The notes: generated from the letters alone by a model not told the origin. A DNA stretch of 64,000 nt from Pararhodobacter marinus (GCF_003122215.1 NZ_QEYD01000001.1:434001-498000); one strand, 5' to 3'; shown: positions 35,991 to 45,236, numbered from the stretch's first letter. Numbers and translations are program-made.

Positions 35991-37310
35991 TCACATTGCG
36001 CGCGGCCAGTCGCGGTGCAGGTCGTCGATGATGATCGGGTGATGATGGCTGTGGGTCCGCGCATCGGTATAGGCCCGGAGATGGGGATGATCGGGAGGCA
36101 GGTCGGGATGCTGATGCACCACGTCCTGCCCGTCATCCACCGGCAGCAGCCGCCAGGCCAGCACCGCACCCAGCGCCGCCATCGCGGCCAGAACGAGGAA
36201 GGTGGCGTTCATGCCCAGCACCGGACCCAGCCAGCCCGCCGCCGGATAGGTGATCAGCCAGCAGGCATGGGACAGGGCGAATTGCGCGGCGAAGATGGCG
36301 GGCCGGTCCTCGGGATGGGCCGAGCGGTTCAGCAAGCGCCCCGCCGGGGTCAGCGCCAGCCCGTAGCCGAAGCCGATCACCAGCCACAGAATCGCGAGCA
36401 AAGCGAAACTCAGCGCCAGGGGCCCCAGCGCTGTTCCCACGGCCAGCAGCGCGGCGCCGGTCAGGATCACCGGGCGGTCCCGATGCGTGGACAGAAAGCG
36501 CGGCAGCAGCAGGGCGGCCAGCATCGACCCGCCCCCGAACGCGGCAAAGGCGATGGCGACGGCGCTCTGATCCATGCCGAAGCCCGTCTGCACGATGACC
36601 ACGGTATTGACGATCACCATCGCCCCCGCGGCCGCGATGGAGAGGTTGGCAGCCAACAAGCCGCGCAGGCGGGGCGTCGCCAGATACAGCCGGATACCGC
36701 GCGTGGTCCGTTCCCAGACCCCGCGCCTGGCGGTTTGCGCCGGGGGCGGCAGTCGCGTGCCCAGCACCAGAACAGCCGAGACAGCGAATCCCGCCGCCGT
36801 GCCGGCAAAGAGCGACGAGAACGGCATCACCGTCAGCAAGGCGGCGGCCAGCAGCGGTGAGAGCAGGCTTTCCAGGTCATAGGCCAGCCGCGAGAGGGAC
36901 AGCGCGCGCGTATAGGTGTCCTCGTCCTTCAGGATCTCGGGGATCGTGGCCTGGAACAGCGGCGTGAACCCCGCCGAGGCCGCCTGCAGAACGAAGATCA
37001 GGACATAGATCTGCCACACCGCGTCGATGAAGGGCAGCATCAGCGCGACGGCGGCGCGGACCAGATCCAGCGCGACCAGCACCGCCTTGCGCGGCAGCCG
37101 GGTAATCACCGCCTGCATGAGCGGCGACAGACCGACATAGGCCACCATCTTGATCGCCAGCGCGGTGCCCAGAACGCGCCCGGCCTCGGCCCCGGCAAGG
37201 TCATGCGCCAGAAGCCCCAGCGCCACGGTCAGCAGGCCCGTGCCCAGAAGCGCAACGATCTGGGCGGTGAACAGGCGACGATAGACCGGGTTGGCAAGGG
37301 CGCTGAGCAT
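35991..37310 (-). CDS. MFS transporter with His-rich C-terminal tail
   Basis: This 439-residue transporter has twelve membrane segments (LGTGLLTVALGLLAHDLAG, FVLQAASAGFTPLFQATIP, LGPLALSFALLAILWLVIG). After the last helix comes a cytoplasmic tail of about 40 residues with nine His (VHQHPDLPPDHPHL, THSHHHPIIIDDLHRDWP). His-rich tails often bind Zn, Ni or Co, which suggests a link to metal export or sensing, but the substrate is unknown. The start at 37310 (MLSALANPVYRRLF) is preferred to a longer non-hydrophobic extension. Confidence 0.85.
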   Translation of the reverse strand: MLSALANPVYRRLFTAQIVALLGTGLLTVALGLLAHDLAGAEAGRVLGTALAIKMVAYVGLSPLMQAVITRLPRKAVLVALDLVRAAVALMLPFIDAVWQIYVLIFVLQAASAGFTPLFQATIPEILKDEDTYTRALSLSRLAYDLESLLSPLLAAALLTVMPFSSLFAGTAAGFAVSAVLVLGTRLPPPAQTARRGVWERTTRGIRLYLATPRLRGLLAANLSIAAAGAMVIVNTVVIVQTGFGMDQSAVAIAFAAFGGGSMLAALLLPRFLSTHRDRPVILTGAALLAVGTALGPLALSFALLAILWLVIGFGYGLALTPAGRLLNRSAHPEDRPAIFAAQFALSHACWLITYPAAGWLGPVLGMNATFLVLAAMAALGAVLAWRLLPVDDGQDVVHQHPDLPPDHPHLRAYTDARTHSHHHPIIIDDLHRDWPRAM

Positions 37311-37409
37311 GCCACGACTATCACCGCGCGGCGGGCGTCGCGCAATGCGCTGAATCAAGGACGGGGAAAACGGCGCCGGGTTTGAAATTGCATGGCCGGG
37401 ATATTGGCG

Positions 37410-37457
37410 AAAAGGGTCGGGACGCCCGCCCGTCAAGGCGCGCGCTCCGACCCTTTT
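37410..37457 (-). terminator. Terminator after the deoC-ALDH16 unit
   Basis: AAAAGGGTCGG (37410-37420) and CCGACCCTTTT (37447-37457) form a perfect 11-bp stem enclosing a structured loop with CGCC/GGCG. Read on the minus strand it ends in CCCTTTT. It lies about 95 bases after the ALDH16 stop codon. Confidence 0.7.
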
Positions 37458-37551
37458 GCCTTCCGTGTTTCCCAACCCGGAATGCCCGGACAGGGGCGTT
37501 GGCCCCCGACCGGGATCATTGGCACGTGGTCGCGTGCGTTATCTGGGAAAA

Positions 37552-39849
37552 TCAGGCGCCGTAGGGCACCCAGACCGTCTTGACCTGAACCGCGCGGCGC
37601 AGGAAGTCGCGCGATTGGCCGGCCGGACCCGACCAGTCGCGCGCGCGGCTCTCGGCCCAGACGGGTTTCAGGTTGCCTGCCGAGTGTCGCTCGGCGCTCA
37701 GGCAGGTTTCGGCATCGGCAAAGACCCACAACGCGGCGACGTCGTCATGCTTGGCCAGCGTGTCGGTCAGTTCCGCGCGCGGGCCGGTGACGATGTTGAC
37801 CACGCCGCCCGGCACGTCCGACGTGTCGAGCACCTGGTACAGATCCAGCGCGGGCACCGGGTTCGCCTGCGAGGGCACGGCCACGACCCGGTTGCCCATG
37901 GCGATCGCGGGCAGCACGGTCGAGACGAAGCCCAGAAGCGGCGCTTCCTCGGGGCAGATCACGCCCATGACGCCGAAGGGTTCCTTAATCGCCAGCGTGA
38001 CGTTCGGGCCGGTCGTCGAATGGACCTTGCCGTCATACTTGTCCGCCCAGGCCGCCCAGTAGAAGGCGCGTTCGACCGCCTGCGCGACCTCGTCCTTCGG
38101 AGCAAAGTCGCGGGCGCGGGCGTTCAGGTTCTCGGCCAGGAAATACAGCACCTGCGCGCGGTTGTGTCCAGTGACCCTGGACCAGCCCGACGCCTTGTGC
38201 GCCGCTTCCACCGCGTTGCGGATGTCCTTGCGCCCGCCCAGCGGAATCTGCGCGCCATCCACGGCATAGGAATAGCCGCCATCGGGGCGCTTCTGCGCAC
38301 CGCCGATATAGAGCTTGCGCGTGCGGTCCACCGCGTCGCCCGAGGCCGAGGCGGGCAGGGCCGACAGCGGGGCAGGCGCCTTGCGCTCCTTGCCCGTGGC
38401 CTCGTCCGAGGTGAGGTAGGCCAGCATCCCCTCGCGCGCGCCTTCGCGCCCGAAGCCAGACTCGCGCATCCCGCCGAACGGGGCATTGGCGTCGAACATG
38501 TTGGTGCCGTTGATCCAGACCACGCCCGCCTTGACCTGAGACGCGATATCCAGCGCGGTCGTCAGGTTCTCGGTCCACAGGCTCGCGGCAAGGCCGTAGC
38601 GGGTGTTGTTGGCCAGTTCCACCGCCTCGCCCGGCGTGCGGAAAGTCATCAGCGTCACGACCGGGCCGAAGATTTCCTCGGTATTGGCGATATTGGCGGC
38701 CCCCAGATCGGTCAGCAGCATGGGCGCGCAGAAACTGCCCGGCCCGTTCGGCACCGGCGCCTGATGCAGTACCGCGCCCTGTTGCACCGCCTGATCGACC
38801 AGCCCGCGAATGCGTTCCAGCTGGGTTGTGTGCACCACCGCGCCGATATCCGTGGACTTGTCGAGCGGATCGCCGACGCGCAGCTTGGCCATGCGGGCTT
38901 TCAGCCGGTTGGTGAAGGTCTCGGCCACCTGTTCCTGCACCAGGATCCGCGAGCCTGCGCAGCAGACTTCGCCCTGGTTGAACCAGATGGCGTCGACCAC
39001 GCCTTCGACCGCGGCGTCGAGATCGGCCTCGGCAAAGACGATGAACGGGGACTTGCCACCCAGCTCCAGCGTCAGCGCTTTGCCAGTGCCTGCCGTCGCC
39101 TGCCGGATGAGGCGCCCGACCTCGGTCGAGCCGGTGAAGGCGATCTTGTCGACCTCGGCCTCGACCAGCGCGGCGCCGGTGCGCCCGTCGCCGGTGACGA
39201 TGTTGACAACGCCCTTGGGCAGCCCGGCTTCGATGCAGAGCTCAGCGAACAGCAGCGCGGTCAGCGGGGTGTATTCGGCGGGTTTCAGCACCACCGTGTT
39301 GCCGGCGGCCAGCGCGGGCGCAACCTTCCACGCCAGCATCAGCAGCGGGAAGTTCCACGGGATGATCTGCCCGCAGACGCCATGCGGGCGCATCCCCGGG
39401 AATTCATCGGCCAGAAGCTCGGCCCAGCCGGCATGGTGATAGAAATGGCGCACCGCCAGCGGCACATCGATATCGCGCGATTCGCGGATTGGCTTGCCGT
39501 TATCCAGCGATTCCAGCACGGCAAACAGCCGCTCGCGCTTCTGCATCAGCCGGGCCAAAGCGTAGAGATGCCGCGCCCGCTGCCCGCCCGAGAGCTTCGC
39601 CCAGCCTTTCGCCGCACCGCGCGCGGCCTTCACCGCGTCGGCCACGTCCTCGGCGCTGCCCTGCGCGACATGCGCCAGCTCGCCGCCGGTGGCGGGGTTG
39701 GTGACCGCGAAGGTCTCACCAGGCTTGATGAACGCACCATTGATGAAGTGACCGAAGCTGCGGTCCTTCAACCAGTCTTGCGCGATGCTCGCGGACTCGG
39801 GGGCGGGGCCGTAATCCATCATCTGCAGGGCTTCCGTGACAGTGGGCAT
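37552..39849 (-). CDS. ALDH16-type two-domain aldehyde dehydrogenase
   Basis: This 765-residue protein contains a complete N-terminal ALDH (GQIIPWNFPLLMLAWK, base Glu262 in LELGGKSP, nucleophile Cys296 in NQGEVCCAGSR) fused to a second ALDH-like half (about 500-765; APKDEVAQAVERAFYW, GVMGVICPEEAPLLGF) that has lost the catalytic Cys. This architecture defines ALDH16, whose bacterial members keep activity in the first domain. It oxidises an aldehyde to the acid with NAD(P). deoC ends seven bases before its start, so acetaldehyde from deoxyribose phosphate is the likely substrate (inference). Confidence 0.92.
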   Translation of the reverse strand: MPTVTEALQMMDYGPAPESASIAQDWLKDRSFGHFINGAFIKPGETFAVTNPATGGELAHVAQGSAEDVADAVKAARGAAKGWAKLSGGQRARHLYALARLMQKRERLFAVLESLDNGKPIRESRDIDVPLAVRHFYHHAGWAELLADEFPGMRPHGVCGQIIPWNFPLLMLAWKVAPALAAGNTVVLKPAEYTPLTALLFAELCIEAGLPKGVVNIVTGDGRTGAALVEAEVDKIAFTGSTEVGRLIRQATAGTGKALTLELGGKSPFIVFAEADLDAAVEGVVDAIWFNQGEVCCAGSRILVQEQVAETFTNRLKARMAKLRVGDPLDKSTDIGAVVHTTQLERIRGLVDQAVQQGAVLHQAPVPNGPGSFCAPMLLTDLGAANIANTEEIFGPVVTLMTFRTPGEAVELANNTRYGLAASLWTENLTTALDIASQVKAGVVWINGTNMFDANAPFGGMRESGFGREGAREGMLAYLTSDEATGKERKAPAPLSALPASASGDAVDRTRKLYIGGAQKRPDGGYSYAVDGAQIPLGGRKDIRNAVEAAHKASGWSRVTGHNRAQVLYFLAENLNARARDFAPKDEVAQAVERAFYWAAWADKYDGKVHSTTGPNVTLAIKEPFGVMGVICPEEAPLLGFVSTVLPAIAMGNRVVAVPSQANPVPALDLYQVLDTSDVPGGVVNIVTGPRAELTDTLAKHDDVAALWVFADAETCLSAERHSAGNLKPVWAESRARDWSGPAGQSRDFLRRAVQVKTVWVPYGA

Positions 39850-39856
39850 GGGTTCC

Positions 39857-40807
39857 TCAGGCGATGGCGTGGCGGTGCGAGGCGGCATAGCGCCCGGTGA
39901 CGTAATGCTCGAGCTGACGCTCGATATCGCCCAGCATGGACGAAGCGCCGAAGCGGAACAGGTCGGGTTCCAGCCAGTCGCGGCCCAGCTCTTCCTTCAT
40001 CAGGATCTGCCAGGACAGCGCGTCCTTGCCGGTCTTCATCCCGCCCGCGGGCTTGAAGCCGATCTTTACGCCCGTCCGGTCGCCATAGTCGCGCAGCGCC
40101 CGCACCATTGTCAGCGAAACGGGGATCGTCGCGTTGACGCCTTCTTTCCCGGTCGAGGTCTTGATGAAATCCGCGCCTGCCTGCATCGCCACCATCGACG
40201 CCTTGTAGACGTTCGACAGCGTGACCAGATCGCCGGTCGCAAGGATCGCCTTCATATGCGCGTCGCCGCAGGCTTCGCGCATCGTGGCGATCTCATCGTA
40301 AAGCGCCTGCCAGTTGCCGTCGAAAACATGCGCGCGGGTGATGACGATGTCGATTTCGTCGGCGCCCTGATCGACCGCGTAACGGATTTCGGCCAGCCGC
40401 AGGTCCAAGGGCATCAGCCCGGCGGGAAACCCCGTAGCGACCGAGGCCACCGGGATCCCGCTGTTGGACAGCGCCCGCTTGGCCGCGCCGACCATCGTCG
40501 GATAGACGCAGACCGCGCCGGTTTTCGGCATCTCGGTCAGGCCCAGCCCCTCGGCGATGTGGTCGGCGATGGGACGGCGCGCCTTGGCGCAAAGCCGGGC
40601 CACGCGGTTCTCGGTGTCGTCGCCGGCCAGCGTCGTCAGGTCCATGCAACGGATGGCATTCACCAGCCACGCCGCCTGATGCTCTTTCTTCACCGACCGC
40701 CGCGCCAGCAGGCTCGCCGCCCGGCGCTCGGCGGCGGGGCGGTTGATCTGGATGCGGTCGAACCAGTCGGTCGTCAGGGGCAGTCCGGCGTTACGGTCGT
40801 GCGACAT
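39857..40807 (-). CDS. deoC: Deoxyribose-phosphate aldolase
   Basis: This 316-residue class I aldolase splits 2-deoxyribose-5-phosphate into glyceraldehyde-3-phosphate and acetaldehyde. The Schiff-base lysine is Lys216 in ADFIKTSTGK; EIDIVI and GFKPAGGMKT complete the site. It is longer at the N-terminus than the short E. coli form, as in many eukaryotic and alphaproteobacterial homologues. It is transcribed with ALDH16 and has a clear promoter and a palindrome upstream. Confidence 0.95.
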   Translation of the reverse strand: MSHDRNAGLPLTTDWFDRIQINRPAAERRAASLLARRSVKKEHQAAWLVNAIRCMDLTTLAGDDTENRVARLCAKARRPIADHIAEGLGLTEMPKTGAVCVYPTMVGAAKRALSNSGIPVASVATGFPAGLMPLDLRLAEIRYAVDQGADEIDIVITRAHVFDGNWQALYDEIATMREACGDAHMKAILATGDLVTLSNVYKASMVAMQAGADFIKTSTGKEGVNATIPVSLTMVRALRDYGDRTGVKIGFKPAGGMKTGKDALSWQILMKEELGRDWLEPDLFRFGASSMLGDIERQLEHYVTGRYAASHRHAIA

Positions 40808-40837
40808 GAGGGGCTTCCGGCAGCGATGAAAGACAGA

Positions 40838-40866
40838 AGTATGATCGACAGCCCGCCCCCCTGCAA
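40838..40866 (-). promoter_or_regulatory. Promoter candidate for deoC
   Basis: On the minus strand TTGCAG (plus positions 40861-40866) and CATACT (40838-40843) are 17 bases apart, about 30 bases upstream of the deoC start codon. Confidence 0.5.
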
Positions 40867-40873
40867 TCCCGGC

Positions 40874-40889
40874 TTGACCGGATGGTCAA
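40874..40889. promoter_or_regulatory. Palindromic operator candidate upstream of deoC
   Basis: TTGACC-GGAT-GGTCAA is a perfect 6+6 inverted repeat just upstream of the deoC -35 box. Its TGGTC/GACCA-like arms resemble GntR-family operators. The regulator is not in this window. Confidence 0.5.
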
Positions 40890-40966
40890 AAAACGCGGCG
40901 TCGTTGCGCGGACACCGGTCCAACGCTTGTGATTGTTACGCTTGCGGGCGTTCACACCAAAGAAAA

Positions 40967-40995
40967 TTGACATCCCGTCGCCCCGCGCCTAATCC
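40967..40995 (+). promoter_or_regulatory. Promoter candidate for the ABC ATPase gene at 41045
   Basis: A perfect TTGACA (40967-40972) and TAATCC (40990-40995) with a 17-base spacer lie about 50 bases before the start codon. Confidence 0.6.
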
Positions 40996-41044
40996 CATAT
41001 TCCCAAGTGCAACGGTTGGAATTGGCTGAAAGGCGCCTGCTCGG

Positions 41045-42133
41045 ATGACCGAACTGCCCGCGACCCGCAATTTCAGAATGCCCGCCGAGGCCTCGCCCCT
41101 CGGTTTTCGCCAGCGGCCCGTCAAGCCGTTGCTCGAGGTCGACCGGTTGCGCAAATCCTTTCCCCATGCCTCGACCGCCGCGGTCGAGCGCGTCTCGCTG
41201 GCGCTGGGTGAGGGCGAGTTGCTGGCGCTGCTGGGGCCGTCGGGTTGCGGCAAGACCACCACGCTGCGGATGATCGGCGGTTTCGAGACGCCCGACGAGG
41301 GCACGATCACCTTCGACGGCCACGACATCACCGGCCTGCCGCCCGAAGCGCGCGGCATCGGCTTCGTGTTCCAGGATTACGCGCTGTTCCCGCATCTGTC
41401 GGTGCTGGACAATGTCCGCTTCGGGCTGCGCAAATTGCCGCGCGCGCAGGCCAGAAGCCGGGCCGAGGAGATGCTGAAACTGGTCGGCCTGTCCGATCTG
41501 GGCCGGCGGCGCCCGCATCAATTGTCGGGCGGGCAGCAACAGCGCGTGGCGCTGGCCCGCGCGCTGGCGGTGGCGCCGCAGCTGATCCTGCTGGACGAGC
41601 CGTTTTCGAATCTCGACGCGAAAATGCGGATCGAAACGCGGCAAGAGGTCCGGCGACTGCTGAAATCCACGGGCTCTGCCGGGATCCTCGTGACCCACGA
41701 TCAGGAAGAGGCGCTGGCGCTGGCCGACCGTATCGCGGTGATGGATGGCGGGCGCATCGTGCAGCTAGGCACCCCGGACGAGATTTATCGCAACCCGGTC
41801 TCGGAATTCGTGGCGAATTTCATCGGGCGATCGAACATCGTGTCGGGCCGGGCCGAGGGGATGAACGTGCATACGCCCTTTGGCGATCTGCCGATGACGC
41901 GGGCGGCCAATGGCTCGGTTTCGCTGGCCGTGCGGCCCGAACAGATCATGCTTGAAGCCGATCCGAACGGGGCGGCGGTGATCGTCGGCCGCGAATTCCG
42001 CGGTCACGATCAGATCTACTGGGTGAGCAAGGACGAAACCTGCTTCGTCGTCATCTCGGGGCCCGGGCAGGACCATCCCGATGGAACGCGCGTCAACATG
42101 CGGATCTGCGACTGCGTCGTGCCTTTGACCTGA
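41045..42133 (+). CDS. ABC transporter ATP-binding protein (spermidine/iron/sugar type)
   Basis: This 362-residue ATPase has Walker A GPSGCGKTTT, signature LSGGQQQRVALARAL, Walker B LILLDEPFSNLDAKMR and H-loop VTHDQEEAL. A TOBE domain follows (about 260-362; SNIVSGRAEGM, LAVRPEQIML). The layout matches PotA/FbpC/MalK-like importers. No permease or binding protein gene is adjacent, so it is an orphan subunit or partners with proteins elsewhere. It has a strong promoter of its own. Confidence 0.9.
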   Translation: MTELPATRNFRMPAEASPLGFRQRPVKPLLEVDRLRKSFPHASTAAVERVSLALGEGELLALLGPSGCGKTTTLRMIGGFETPDEGTITFDGHDITGLPPEARGIGFVFQDYALFPHLSVLDNVRFGLRKLPRAQARSRAEEMLKLVGLSDLGRRRPHQLSGGQQQRVALARALAVAPQLILLDEPFSNLDAKMRIETRQEVRRLLKSTGSAGILVTHDQEEALALADRIAVMDGGRIVQLGTPDEIYRNPVSEFVANFIGRSNIVSGRAEGMNVHTPFGDLPMTRAANGSVSLAVRPEQIMLEADPNGAAVIVGREFRGHDQIYWVSKDETCFVVISGPGQDHPDGTRVNMRICDCVVPLT

Positions 42134-42272
42134 GGGCGGCTTCGGCTCAGCCCGCCGCGCAGACATGGCAGCAGTGGAATCGCGTAGTTCCGCTCACACC
42201 CGTTCCCGTCGCTTCCGTAAAAGGCGAGTTTGCGGTATGATCCGGGAAAACAAAGCAAAGAGCAGGCTTCAG

Positions 42273-43715
42273 ATGTCTTTTCGTGCCGGATTCCTCTGGC
42301 TCACGGCCTTTGTGTCGGTCTCGGTGGCCGGAACGGCGCTTGCCTCGGTCGAGGTGTCGCCGCGCCCGATGCCGCGTCCTGAACTGAACGCCCAACGTCA
42401 GGCCGCGGTTCCCCCCGCGCCGCAATCGCCCGAGCCTGCGACCCGTGCCGCCACGCCGCAGGCGACGACGGTCAGCGCGCGGGCCACGGCTCTGGCGCTG
42501 CTGGCCCCGGCAAGCAGCCTGCGCCCCAATGCCCGGCCCGCAGGCCTGCGGGCGGCCGCGCGGCCCGCCACCCCGGCGCCGGTCCCGGGCGCCAGCGGGA
42601 ATGCCCGGTTCGATGCCTGGCTGCGCGATTTCCGCACCCGCGCGCTGCGCGAAGGCATCACCGCGCGGGTTTTCGATACCGCGATGGCGGGGATTCGTCC
42701 CAATGACGAGATCCTGCAACGCGAGGCCCATCAGCCGGAATTCAGCCGCCCGATCTGGGCCTATCTCGACAGCGCGGTGTCGCAGGCGCGCATCGACAAT
42801 GGCCGCCGCGCGCTGAGCCGTTACCGCACCCTTCTGGGCGAGATCGAGGCGCGCTACGGAGTCGAGCGCGAGGTCGTGGTCGCGGTCTGGGGGCTGGAAA
42901 GCTCGTTCGGCGAATTGCGCGGCCGCACGCCGATCCTGCCGGCGCTGGCCACGCTGGCGATTTCCTCGCGCCGCGCGGATTTCTACGAAGAGCAGCTGAT
43001 CGGCGCATTGCGGATCATCCAGGCGGGCGATGTCGATGCCAGCCACATGGTCGGAAGCTGGGCGGGGGCGATGGGGCATACCCAGTTCATCCCGACAAGC
43101 TACCTGGCCTATGCGGTCGATTTCCGCGGCGACGGGCGGCGCGATATCTGGTCGGACGATCCCACCGACTCGCTGGCCTCGACGGCGGCCTATCTGGCGG
43201 ATCACGGCTGGCAGCGCGGTCAGCCCTGGGGGGTCGAGGTGACGATCCCGTCGAACTTCAATCCCCGGCTCGCCAATACCAGCCGCGATGTCGGCGAATG
43301 GACCCGGCTGGGCGTGCGCCCGCAACGCGGCGCGTCGTTGCCGCGCTCGGGCGAGGCGACGCTGATGTTTCCGGCCGGATCGCGCGGGCCCGCCATCCTG
43401 GCCTTCCGGAATTTCCGCGTGATCAAGCGCTACAACAATGCCGACGCCTACGCTATCGCCATCGGTCATCTGGCCGACCGGCTGCGCGACGGGCCGGGCT
43501 TCGTGGCCAGCTGGCCGCGCGACGACCGGCCGCTCAGCCGCCCCGAGCGCGAGGAGCTGCAGCAGCATCTGGCGCGCGCGGGCCATTACGACGGCGATAT
43601 CGACGGGCGGGTCGGATCGGGCACGCTGGCCGCCGTGCGCGACTGGCAGGCGCAGAACGGGCTGGCGCCCGACGGCTATGTCTCGCTCGCGCTGCTCGAA
43701 CGGATGCGGCGCTGA
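42273..43715 (+). CDS. Lytic murein transglycosylase with C-terminal peptidoglycan-binding domain
   Basis: This 480-residue exported enzyme cleaves peptidoglycan glycan strands. After a signal peptide (MSFRAGFLWLTAFVSVSVAG, ending TALA) and a Pro/Ala-rich linker to about 110, the MltB-type domain follows: FDAWLRDFRTRALREGI, catalytic Glu in VWGLESSFGEL and AMGHTQFIPTSYL. The end (HLARAGHYDGDIDGRVGSGTLAAVRDWQAQNGL) is a PG_binding_1 repeat. An in-frame ATG at 42237 is an alternative start, but the 42273 start puts the signal peptide first. Confidence 0.93.
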   Translation: MSFRAGFLWLTAFVSVSVAGTALASVEVSPRPMPRPELNAQRQAAVPPAPQSPEPATRAATPQATTVSARATALALLAPASSLRPNARPAGLRAAARPATPAPVPGASGNARFDAWLRDFRTRALREGITARVFDTAMAGIRPNDEILQREAHQPEFSRPIWAYLDSAVSQARIDNGRRALSRYRTLLGEIEARYGVEREVVVAVWGLESSFGELRGRTPILPALATLAISSRRADFYEEQLIGALRIIQAGDVDASHMVGSWAGAMGHTQFIPTSYLAYAVDFRGDGRRDIWSDDPTDSLASTAAYLADHGWQRGQPWGVEVTIPSNFNPRLANTSRDVGEWTRLGVRPQRGASLPRSGEATLMFPAGSRGPAILAFRNFRVIKRYNNADAYAIAIGHLADRLRDGPGFVASWPRDDRPLSRPEREELQQHLARAGHYDGDIDGRVGSGTLAAVRDWQAQNGLAPDGYVSLALLERMRR

Positions 43716-43724
43716 AACAGGGAA

Positions 43725-43799
43725 GGGGGGCTGTCTGCCCCCCTCTTGGCCTTTGGCCAATTCACCCCCCGAGGATATTTCCGGAACAAAGAGGGCAGG
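43725..43799 (-). repeat. Intergenic repeat, copy 4 (reverse orientation)
   Basis: Read on the minus strand: TTTGTTCCGGAAATATCC, TCGGGGGGTGAATT, a GGCCAAAGGCC hairpin and then AGGGGGGC/GCCCCCC. It matches copy 6 over 71 bases with a single difference. It fills the gap between the convergent transglycosylase and response-regulator genes and may serve as their terminator. Confidence 0.85.
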
Positions 43800-43801
43800 C
43801 G

Positions 43802-44512
43802 TCAGCCTTCGGGGAGGAAGCTGGTGAACCGGGCCTGCTGCGCGATCAGCACGGCCTGCGTGCGGCTTTGCACGCCCAGCTTGCGCATGATCGCGGTGAC
43901 ATGCGCCTTGACCGTGGTCTCGGCGATCGAAAGCTCGAAGGCGATCTGCTTGTTCAGCCGGCCCTGGCACAGAAGGTCGAGGATGCGCGCCTGCTGGCGG
44001 GTAAGCTGGGCAAGGCGCGCGACGCTGTCGGCCTCGTCCCCGGCGGCCTGCTGGGCGGTTTCGGGCAGCCAGGTTTCGCCCCGCGCGAGCGCATCGAGCG
44101 CGGTGCGGAAAATCTCGCGGCCGGAATGCTTGGGGACGAAACCGCGCGCGCCGGCGGCTACGCTGGCCCGGACGAGCCGCGGTTCGGTCATCGAGGACAC
44201 GACCAGCACCGGCAGGTCGGGATGCGCGGCGCGCAGCCGCAGCAGACCGCCGAGCCCGTCGATATCGGGCAGGTCCAGGTCGAGCAGCAGCAGGTCGGGC
44301 AGCGGCGCGGTGTCCAGCCGGGCAAGCGCCTCGGCCAGGGAATGCGCGGTGTCGATGTCGATCACGCCCGCCACCGCGCGCAGGGTCAGCGCCAGCGCGT
44401 CGCAGAAAAGCGGGTGGTCGTCGACGATCAGCGCCCGGCCAAAGCCGCGCGCGGCGGTCTGGCCGTTCGGGTCATCGGGATTGTCCGGGGCGATTGGCGA
44501 GGCTGCGGCCAT
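43802..44512 (-). CDS. LuxR-family response regulator
   Basis: This 236-residue regulator has a receiver domain (ALIVDDHPLFCDALAL, phospho-acceptor Asp78 in LLLLDLDLPDIDG, Lys in GFVPKHS) and a C-terminal LuxR helix-turn-helix (LTRQQARILDLLCQGRLNKQIAFELSIAETTVKAHV). No histidine kinase lies beside it. The longer open frame to 44614 is rejected because the receiver starts shortly after the ATG at 44512. Targets are unknown. Confidence 0.93.
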   Translation of the reverse strand: MAAASPIAPDNPDDPNGQTAARGFGRALIVDDHPLFCDALALTLRAVAGVIDIDTAHSLAEALARLDTAPLPDLLLLDLDLPDIDGLGGLLRLRAAHPDLPVLVVSSMTEPRLVRASVAAGARGFVPKHSGREIFRTALDALARGETWLPETAQQAAGDEADSVARLAQLTRQQARILDLLCQGRLNKQIAFELSIAETTVKAHVTAIMRKLGVQSRTQAVLIAQQARFTSFLPEG

Positions 44513-44682
44513 GGCGATCTCCGTGTTCCTGGCCCAGAATAACAGGCCCGGCGGCCTGCCGGAACCGGCACCAAGGTGGCGGGCCCCGCGCGGGTCTTGC
44601 GACCAAGGTCTCACAGACCAAAGCCTGCTTTCGTCCCGCGCATCGCTGCCCTATCCTGCGCGCCGAGAGGGAGGCACACGCC

Positions 44683-45222
44683 ATGCAGATGAAAGATACC
44701 CGCACGATCGCAGCGCCGGTTCCGGTGGTCTGGGCGGCCTTGCAGAGCCCCGAGGTTCTGAAGGACGCGGTTTCCGGCTGCCAGGAGTTGACCGGCAACC
44801 CCGAAGACGGCTTCGAGGCGACCGTGGTGCAGAAGGTCGGCCCGGTGAAAGCCACGTTCAAGGGCGTGGTCAGCTTCGCCGATGTGGTCGAAGGCCAGAG
44901 CCTGACGCTGGTCGGCGAGGGCAAGGGCGGCGCTGCGGGCTTTGCCAAGGGCGAGGCGCATGTGACGCTGGAACCCGTGACGCTGGACAGCGGGGCCGAG
45001 GGCACGGTGCTGAGCTACGATGTCGACGCCAAGGTCGGCGGCAAGCTGGCGCAGCTGGGCAGCCGGATCATCGACGGCTTTGCGCGCAAGATGGCGGACG
45101 ATTTCTTCGACCGGTTCACCGACGCGGTGGAAGGCCCGAAACCGGAAGAGGCCGACGCCGAGGAGGCGGCGGCCGAGGACACCCCGAACAAGGGCTGGTT
45201 CCGCAAGCTGACCGGGCGGTGA
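44683..45222 (+). CDS. CoxG-like SRPBCC protein
   Basis: This 179-residue protein follows the carbon monoxide dehydrogenase subunit G (CoxG)/SRPBCC family: MQMKDTRTIAAPVPVVWAAL, the conserved CQELTGNPEDGF and VGPVKATFKG. The C-terminus is acidic and ends GWFRKLTGR, perhaps a membrane anchor. In CO dehydrogenase operons CoxG helps recruit the enzyme to the membrane; no such enzyme is nearby, so the role is open. It is convergent with folC. Confidence 0.85.
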   Translation: MQMKDTRTIAAPVPVVWAALQSPEVLKDAVSGCQELTGNPEDGFEATVVQKVGPVKATFKGVVSFADVVEGQSLTLVGEGKGGAAGFAKGEAHVTLEPVTLDSGAEGTVLSYDVDAKVGGKLAQLGSRIIDGFARKMADDFFDRFTDAVEGPKPEEADAEEAAAEDTPNKGWFRKLTGR

Positions 45223-45236
45223 ATGCCGCGAAAGGG

